Shown here: piece after piece, positions 56,061 to 64,000 of the stretch
Layout of the letters: each line of letters begins with the position of its first letter
Numbering within the stretch: the first letter of the stretch is position 1
Assembly: GCA_013396635.1 (NCBI GenBank)
Contig: WBMW01005087.1
Coordinates: forward strand, 434,001 to 498,000
Direction of reading: 5' to 3'
DNA length: 64,000 nt
Source: Penelope pileata
Taxonomy: Eukaryota; Chordata; Aves; Galliformes; Cracidae
The notes under the pieces: model-generated
What the model was told of the DNA's origin: nothing
Seen by the model: only the letters and a program-made list of their open reading frames with translations
The model's database searches: none
Translations under genes and position numbers: made by a program

Positions 56061-59000
56061 AATATCGGAAACATGTGTTTTTATGTATTCCAACACAGAT
56101 ACTAAGATTTCATTCTCTTGCTAAAACAATCTTGCTTCTGAAATAAGTTCCCCTTTTATCTTTGACATCAAATGCCACATTGGCATGCAACAGCATTTTG
56201 ATCTCTGTAAGTCTCTCTTAATGCTTGTATTTAGCCAAAAGATCCTTAATTTGGGGGCCTGTCTCCTGGATTCCCACTGAGCTTTTCATTTCTTTTACAA
56301 TACTGACATCATTGTTTGCATGTTGGGCTGATCTGGCCCGCTCAGTTTAACAGGGGAAGGCGGAGGGGAAGCACTTGAAGCAAGGGGCCCTCCCAGAGCT
56401 GGAGGTAACCAAGCGTAATGGTATGCTCCACAGCCTACCAGCATTGTTTAGGTAAAGACTTTAAACACTGGCAGCACAATGACCTGGAGAGCAAAGGTTA
56501 AGGAACCTCCCAAAATTCAGTCTGGGTGGTGCTGGGCTCAGCAGGGACACGCATCTCCTCCCAGTCAGCATTTAACCGTCTCCCTTTCCTTTTTGCCTGG
56601 GGTGCAATATCATCCTGTTTAAATTTAAGACTGGAGAATGAGCCATTCAGCACCCAACGCAGAGAAAGTGTAAATAAAACTATCTCCGCACTACTGGGAC
56701 TTTGGAATCTTTGGCTTCCCAGCGTATTTTCAAAAAAGACCAGCACACATCAGTGATCAGCCACTATTCAGGAACAGCAGCAAGCTCGCAGAGTTGCTCT
56801 GACTTGGAAGTTGTTTTTGTTTGTGGTTATGATCTTTCCTTGGCCAGCTAGGGGATTATTTAGATGGTTCACAGTCCTGCAGTTTTATTGCTTGCCAGAA
56901 TCATAATTCTACATTTGGCTAAACCTGCCAGTTCTCTTTTTTAATAATATAGCCAGGAATGAGTAAGCCTACATGCTGCCTATCGTGTCAGAAACACAGG
57001 CACAGATGAGCCTTCACCAAAAAGTACTTTTGTGGATAATTTACAGTCAGAAGAACCAAGCTGGGCTCACAAGGTACCTTGGCCATCGACAGACTGTCAC
57101 CCTGCCTGGCAATAGCACTAAGGCACCTGTATGCCTCTCCCCTATTGCAAAGCAGTCCTTTTCCACTGCAGCCAAGGGCAATCCTGCAGGACAGCTCTTC
57201 CAAAACTCCCCCCATGCCTGAGGAAGACCCCAGTTCTCCTTACGCCCAGCATCCAAAATCTGACTGCTTATCTCACAGGAGGGCTGATTTCCTGGGAATC
57301 GTGCCCTGACTGAGAACTTGCATGGTTTTGCAAAATCTGACTTGGGTGACTACAAAACAAAAATTCACCTGAGCCAATAGCCTAGATCCTCCCAGCCCCA
57401 GGCACAGCTGGGCAGAAATCCAAATTCTGTGTCTCCATTCACACCAGCTTTCTGTGAGCTTGAGCCCTGCCCTCACAGAGGTAAGCTTGGATGTCACTGA
57501 GCCAGCCCAGAGGATCTTCCTCCTCTGCCTCACTGGGCGGCCCTGGTGCTCCCTGGGGCTTTAATTTTCTCTCATAAAGTTCATCTTACTCTCTCTCTTC
57601 CATCATAACACTGCTAGCGGTTCAGTTTTATTTACTCCCAAGCTTCTCATAAATCACAGGCTGCTGCACAGAAGGCCGCTGTATAAACCTTGAAGTGTTA
57701 GATTGGCACAAAAGAGTCAGTGAGGTTCAGCCATCTCTTATGGAACAACTTCTCAGACAGGCTCCACTTTAACACACAAGGGATGCTGGATATGAATGAG
57801 TAGCAGGAATGGGCGGTGCTTAACTGTCTTCTTCATGCCCTGGATGCTGAGCTCTCCAAGTTGAAAGTGAGCGTGGAGAAGCGGCTAGGGCAACAGGTAC
57901 AGAATGCTGCCCAACTACCCAACACAGAACACGGCACTGGGTGATCAGCCTCTCCTCCATCCTGTGCCCTCCACCGCAGGAGGACAAGGCAGGCGGGGAA
58001 CTTGTGTCCATGGTGAAAGCTTACAAGACCTTGACACTCCTGCGTGCTGCTGTCTGACTGATAGCTATGCAAGCAGCCCAGGACAAAGGTTGCCTGCATG
58101 GCTGTCAGTTACCACAAATTCACCACAAAAACAGACAGGTAAGCATCTGGCTAAAAAGGTTCCATGCAGCCAAAGGTTCAAAGTCCTCACCGGTCTAGAA
58201 CCAATGTATAGGCTGAGTGTTACTAGCATTGCTACAGGCATAAAATAAGACAACAATAGTGGGACCCAGCATCAGTAAAATTAATTATGCTGTTGTCCTA
58301 ATAGGCAAAGAAGCAAGGTTAAAGCGGTTGCTGACCCACTGAAGCCTAACAAGCTTGGTAGTGTCACACTCCTTCTTGGCCACTCCTTTCTTCCTGTAGC
58401 TTTCTTTAACAAAATGGAGAAACAGAAACTTGAATAAACTTCTCAAGCTCAACAGGCCAAAATGATCCTGTGCTCCTCAGTTCTGTAATTACTAGAGAAA
58501 GCCATCACTTCCTTCCCATTTTCAAGCCACCAATTAACCAGAAAATCTGATATGTATCATAATAAAAAGCCTTTCTCATTCCAATCATGAAAAAATGAGA
58601 ATGTAGACAATGTAATCATGTTATAAATAGCATTCATTCAGTAATTAGCTAAAAATTATTCAAATTATGATTCACAGACCGAAAAACTAACAAATGGGAA
58701 ATTGACCTATTAAACAAATGGATAGGCGAACAGTTGCAAAATAAAAAGTGATCCCAAAGACAATTTGATAAATTAATAGAAAGCTTGTGGGTGGGTTGAC
58801 ACATAAAGAGTAGGAGAAATAGGGAGGTATGGATAACTGATGTTCTGCAATCAGAATACTGTTCTGTTACGAGACAAAAGAAGGACTTCAGGTGAGCGGA
58901 GCCTGTGGAAATCAGACATTACCCTTTGACACTCGTTGCAGAGCTCTGTATCACATCACAATCACATCACTCTGACCTATGACAGCACCACTCCATCAAG

Positions 59001-59590
59001 TAGGTACCTGCTTTAAATACACACACGATGCTCTTGCTATGATTCTGCTACACAAAAGAGACACACACTGAAACCTGAATAAAAATAAATGCTAGCTAGA
59101 GGAACTGACTGGAATTAAAGCTTTTACCAAATCTTTTAGACTGTATGAGAAAGTGATCGTTTTGCCTTGAAACAAGCAACACAGGATAGCAGGAGACTAA
59201 CTGCATCACTGAAACAAGCACTGTTGTAGCCTCCGTGGTTATGCAATACATTTGGTGCAGAAAGACATAAAGGACATTGTGTCCATGAGCGAGTTGCAAA
59301 ATGATGCCAACATGCTCTAACATGCCAACCTAAGTCAGTCTTGTAAAGGTTCATTCACAAATCGCACACGAGGTTTTCAATCCCTATATCCTCCCACTAA
59401 GAACCTCATTATGATGTTTGATCCCAGCCAGATTTTCTCTGTCGCCTTTTAAGTAAATGATCAGATGTTTCATCCCCAGGCCAAAGTTATAAGCATCTGG
59501 AAACGGTTGAATGACAATATCCATCTTGCTTGAAAAACACTTTTGCTAAGCAAAGCCTTGATCTACAAAATAAATACATAGGTATTAAGG

Positions 59591-59605
59591 AACAACAACA
59601 ACAAC
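59591..59605. repeat. (AAC)5 microsatellite
   Basis: Five perfect AAC units. Confidence 0.85.
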
Positions 59606-62600
59606 ACTGAAGGGCGCTTGCTATCTCCCCACAGGTGAAACCTCCCCATTATTCTGTCTTTTTTTTCCAGTTGTCCATTTTGACTGGAGTTACAGCCGCT
59701 CTAACGCAGTCATTCACCTAAACTTTCCCCTTATCCAAAAGCATGATATTGTATTGAACAGTAACTCCAAACACGTCTCTTTCATTGCAGTAAGAAGCCC
59801 CGAGCTGCTGGGGCACAGTTACTGAGGGCTATAATACTCTTCTTGTTCAGGGAGAGGCAGGGAGAGAGGTGACCTGCTCCATTCTGCAACTATCAGTAAC
59901 AGAAAGTTAACAGATGGCAGCACAGAACATCCAAACAAGCGAAAAACCTGCAAAACCAGCAAAACAAGAAAGCCAGTTCCTCACATACAGTGGTTTCTTC
60001 AGTCTCCCCATTACCTTGGAATAACAGAAACCCTGTTTGTTATGCTGGTGCAAAACAGTCTTTGCACTAAGTGGTCCTTGCAGTAATACAGAGCAGTTCA
60101 GCATTTTGTGGTTTGGAAAAATGGTTCCTTTACTCATATAAGGTCCTCACAGATTCACAACCCCCCATCAGGAGTTATCCTGAAACTGTAGCATGTTTTC
60201 CAGGGTCATCATGTTACATGAACCATTGAGACCTGCCTGAGGCACGCTAATATGCAGGAAACACAGATATGCCTCAAAACAAAACAGTGGAAGGAGGCTT
60301 TTTGCTTACTCCCATGATTATTGATCTCTTAGGTTTTTAGTACACATTTACCTTCCATTCTTCGTTTCGTTTCTAAGGTTATTTTCAAAGGACTTTGGAT
60401 ATTTTCCAGAGGCCATTGCTTGCTCAAAGATCATACACCTCTTATTTTTAAGTGACTAGTCACCATTAAGATTCAATCCTACTAAAACATTTGCATTATT
60501 TTTTTTTACTTAAGAATAATGCACTGGTGACACATGGAGATTTGTACTGGCAAGTTAAGGACTCCATCTGGGAGTCCACAACAGCATTTTAGCACTGAGC
60601 CGCAAGATGTTCACCGGCTGCCTTAGGCATTCCAGAAACCTAAAGTTTTCCAGAAGAACCTCTTACCCAGCAATTTTACCAGGCACAAAGAGCAGATCAG
60701 ACCTCTGTGGGTGCAGTTCTGCTGCATAATTGTCTACTTCTTCAGCACTGCGGTGCCAAAATCTTAAACCTTGCCTCCGCTTCCTGCCATTTGCTTCATA
60801 ACATATGTAATTTAAGGTAACATCTCCATAATTGTTCTTAAAGTTAAATGGATTTTGCAGGGGGTTATGGTTATGATCTAAGAGACAGAAATTCCAGATC
60901 TGAGACAGACTTGTGCAATCCTGGCTTTGTTACCAGGGCAAAATTTTGCCGTCTCCTTAGCACAGCTCAGAGCACTCGGATGTGAACTGGGGCCTCGCCT
61001 GGAGAACAAGGAAAGACTCACATTGAAACTACAGCTATGGCAGGTCAGGAGCTCAGGACCACAGACATAAACCAGTCCCTTCTGTTCTTAAAATCTGCTT
61101 AACCACTTCAGAAAGATGCCTTCTCACAATAGCTCAGCATCTCCTGTATTTGCACGCACCTCAAGTAGGCAAGTGATTTAGAATTCACAAACAATGGAAA
61201 AAGGCATAGCTGTGCAGCTCATATTCAATAATTTCAATGAATTATGCAAAACAAGGCTGCAAAGTGTCCTTCTCACAACTCTAGCCACATGCACCCTACC
61301 CATAGGTGAGTATACGTACTCTGACAACAGCTTAGTTTGCAATCCAAGAATGCCACCAGCCCACTTAACACAGTAGTTTTTGCTGCCCACTCTGTTACAA
61401 ACTACAGAACGCCCAGGCACACAAACACATGCGTATCAGTCCTCAACAAAGAGCTCAGAGCTTCGGATAGTTTTCATTTCTGGAAATGCATCCCACAGCA
61501 ATCTGCTTTAGTCTGAACCACCAAGTCCTGCCAAAATCTGCCACTTCTACCTCCCCAGCTTCCTAACTTGGCTCGCAGCAGTCACATCAATTCAGCTCAT
61601 CTCTGACAAAAACACACTGCCAGTTTTCCCTACTTCAAGACTGCTTGGCCTGTTTTTGTGTATGTGACCAGTGATGTAATCTTGTTCTACAGGTATGACA
61701 CTGATTCTGACCTTGTTTTGTCACATCTTTTTTGGATGATCCCCCGCACACTGAGGATAACTTTCAGGATGACAGCACGCACTGCTGCTCTGTTCCTGGA
61801 CCCTTCTCTTCTCTAACAGAGGTGGATGCTACGACCGTCTCAGCTGACTTCAGTGCCCTCCCCTGTAAAACCATGCGATCCAAAGCATGTTCACTGCTTC
61901 TCCCCTCTGCTTCAGTAACAGCCACTTCGGCTTCTCCATAAAATACAACTGTTTTTATACACTTCCATCACGTATAAAACATTACAGCCACCTCATTGAC
62001 AGCAGGATCAGAACAGACCTCAGGCCACAATTTATGCTGTTATGGATCTGGCTAGAGACCATGACGAATAGCTCAAGCCACCTACTGCACACACACTGAG
62101 ACAGCCATAAGGCCCAGATGACACAAATGGGACTGGAGCACACACTTAATGATAAGAACAGTTTTTATGTGCTTGCCCGACTGGAGGAGGACAGTGCATG
62201 GCCTGAAATCAGTGGGGATGTCAGTGTGATGTAGGAAGGACAACATGTCAGCCATTCTCCTGGGCACGTTGCCCATCTCCCAGACTGTGTGGCAACACAG
62301 GCAGTGTCAGCTCGTCCCGCAGCGTCAAGCACACAGAAGTGCCTGAGGGATGAGCGTGCCACTAGGCATGCCTGCACAGGCAGGCTGGGAGGCCCTGGCA
62401 GGAGGTGGGCGGCATGCACGTCCTGCCAGGCCCACGGCTGCCTCGGAGAGTGCTTCTGCGAGTAACTATAAGGTGCTTGACATGGGCTGCAGTGAGAACA
62501 GAACTGAGCCTATGACACAGGCGATCACAAACAGAAAGCTTTCCACAAATATCCTTTCTGTAGAAAAACAAAATGCTCCACTACCCCTCTGCCAATGGAG

Positions 62601-64000
62601 AACACGTGAAAACTGAGCAAACTGAAACTGGCCCTCTCATACCATCTTCAGAGTTGCTGCTGGCCATGGCCTTCCATAACAAGGTTTTATATTGATGCTC
62701 CTGGGGAGACAGGCCTCCACCCTCACATACCTCAATAAAACACAACTCTTGCAGTAGGGAACTTATCTCAAGGAGGTATTATTGGAAAAGGAGTGGGAAT
62801 ACCTGGGAGCTATACTCAAATTATAGTTGTTGAAGATCCAAAACAGACCCAAATTCTTATGATATGCAGATGTTTTATTTTACTTCATCTCCATAACCTG
62901 GTATATAAAAATATTTTTATGATGTGCAAGGCACCGTACGCTCCAAAATGTTTCCTTCCTTTTTCCAAACTGTACAGTTTTCTTTTTTCTCGTTCCTTAA
63001 TTTAGATTTTATTTCTCAGCAATCAGAAGATGAGCTCCTGAGGTAGCCACCTGAGCTGGAAACTTCCTAAACTTTTCCAAAAAAAGGTTTCTAAGTTTGG
63101 CTAGATAAAACTCACTAAACATACTTCAAGCCTTCGTACTGAGACTGGCATTCCTTCTCTGCAGATCTGGATTTTCTGTATCAGATTTACTGTGGAGCAG
63201 GCAGATTAGTTTACCAGCAATACCTGACTAGTGTGAAAACAAAGAGATGGACCGGAATATTTTCAGGAAGAGAAGGTAGCTTTTGTTTTCTCATTTCTGC
63301 ACCTCGGTTGAGGCATTCTTTCTTTCTTATCCTTTCCCTCTGAACAACAAACACTGCTAAGATGATGTGTTTGCGTGCTTGATGTCTTGTGCATGATGTG
63401 ATCTTGAAGTGACACGCTGCCAACAGCAGTAACGGATCTATTGCAGTCCCCAAGCTTCCATCGACTCTCATTTCCTGAAAACATACATTCAAGAGCAGAG
63501 ATCACCCGCAGACATTTGGAAACACCCAGCATACGATGAGGGAATATTATTACTTAAAGTGTTTCTAAAACGTGCTGGACATACATCTTCATCCAATCTT
63601 TCTCATTGTATCTGCTTTAAAAAGCAGTTGTGGGAACACCCTTCCTCATGGGCTGCAGAGCGCAGTTTCGCCACAGGCTCTGCAAAGCAGATCTTGAGGA
63701 AATTGCAGCAGATATCGCCAGTCCCCCACTGCTGCCACACCCAGTGAAAGCATCGCTGGACACATGCAGCAGAAACAAACAGGAGTTGCTCCCTTCTGCT
63801 ACTCCTTTCCGGGCGCTTGTCCCCTACCTGCGTGGGGCTGCTCGAGCACCATCAGCAGGGCTATGAAGGAGCGTGAGTGACTGCTTGGCAGCAGCCTTGC
63901 TGCAATGGCAGCCCAGGCGTCCCACCTCCTAAGCACACCATACCCCAACCCCTTAAAAAAGAAGATTAACAGCAGCACTGTTGACTTGTATGAGTGGGCC

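Larger units (their letters stand above)
49259..64000. other. Upstream region, no supported gene
   Basis: No exon could be supported and no CpG-island promoter was seen. Contents are two MIR-like remnants (53.97 and 55.98 kb), AT-rich stretches at 52.44-52.66 and 58.48-58.69 kb, an (AAC)5 repeat, and a weak exon candidate at 63224-63474. It may be a long first intron of LMNTD1 or intergenic DNA towards the next gene. Confidence 0.5.

Noticed and set aside
58410..58480. Another MIR-like remnant
   Set aside because: AAAATGGAGAAACAGAAACT resembles MIR, but the rest does not follow the consensus order well enough.
1..64000. CRISPR, operons, tRNA, rRNA or endogenous retrovirus
   Set aside because: No regular repeat-spacer array, no bacterial gene layout, no tRNA or rRNA sequence, and no LTR pair or gag/pol/env coding sequence was seen. 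The hydrophobic stretch at 47.36-47.40 kb is too short to call a retroviral envelope.

Overview
The window is avian nuclear DNA, probably galliform (chicken or a close relative). The evidence is several 5'-truncated CR1 LINE tails ending in the ATTCTRTG octamer repeat typical of birds, low repeat density, GT-AG introns of 1-7 kb and a vertebrate gene. The species is inferred from repeat style only. Nothing suggests bacterial, viral or organellar DNA, and almost all open frames longer than 60 codons are chance frames.

One protein-coding gene is supported: a minus-strand lamin-tail-domain gene, called LMNTD1 (formerly IFLTD1). Six exons (44422-44519, 40467-40672, 36178-36379, 28674-28869, 26281-26400, 24808-25026) have consensus GT-AG splice sites. 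Their codon phases fit at all five junctions, giving 346 residues up to a stop at 24808. The first three exons encode an acidic, then serine-rich, low-complexity N-terminal part. The last three encode the lamin tail domain (immunoglobulin-like fold) and a short charged tail without a CaaX box. Two more upstream exons (47264-47337, and about 49091-49258 with a possible start ATG at 49241) are proposed because the phases also fit. They would complete a protein of about 421 residues, but their 3' splice sites are weak.

Layout: 1-24.4 kb is gene-free, presumed to lie between the 3' end of LMNTD1 and the next gene (KRAS in the human order). It holds three CR1 tails and two old MIR-like SINE remnants. 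24.8-44.5 kb is the supported gene body with its introns. 44.5-49.3 kb holds the proposed 5' exons and a candidate conserved block rich in homeodomain cores (46.68-47.06 kb). 49.3-64 kb has no gene I can support; it may be upstream intron or flank, with more MIR-like remnants, AT-rich candidate conserved stretches and one weak exon candidate at 63.2 kb.

I found no dramatic new system. The points most worth a second look are the phase-consistent gene model and its proposed 5' exons, a hairpin at the exon 40467-40672 donor that contains a copy of the U1 snRNA 5' end, the serine-rich exon whose antisense is an open acidic frame, and the non-coding blocks that look conserved.
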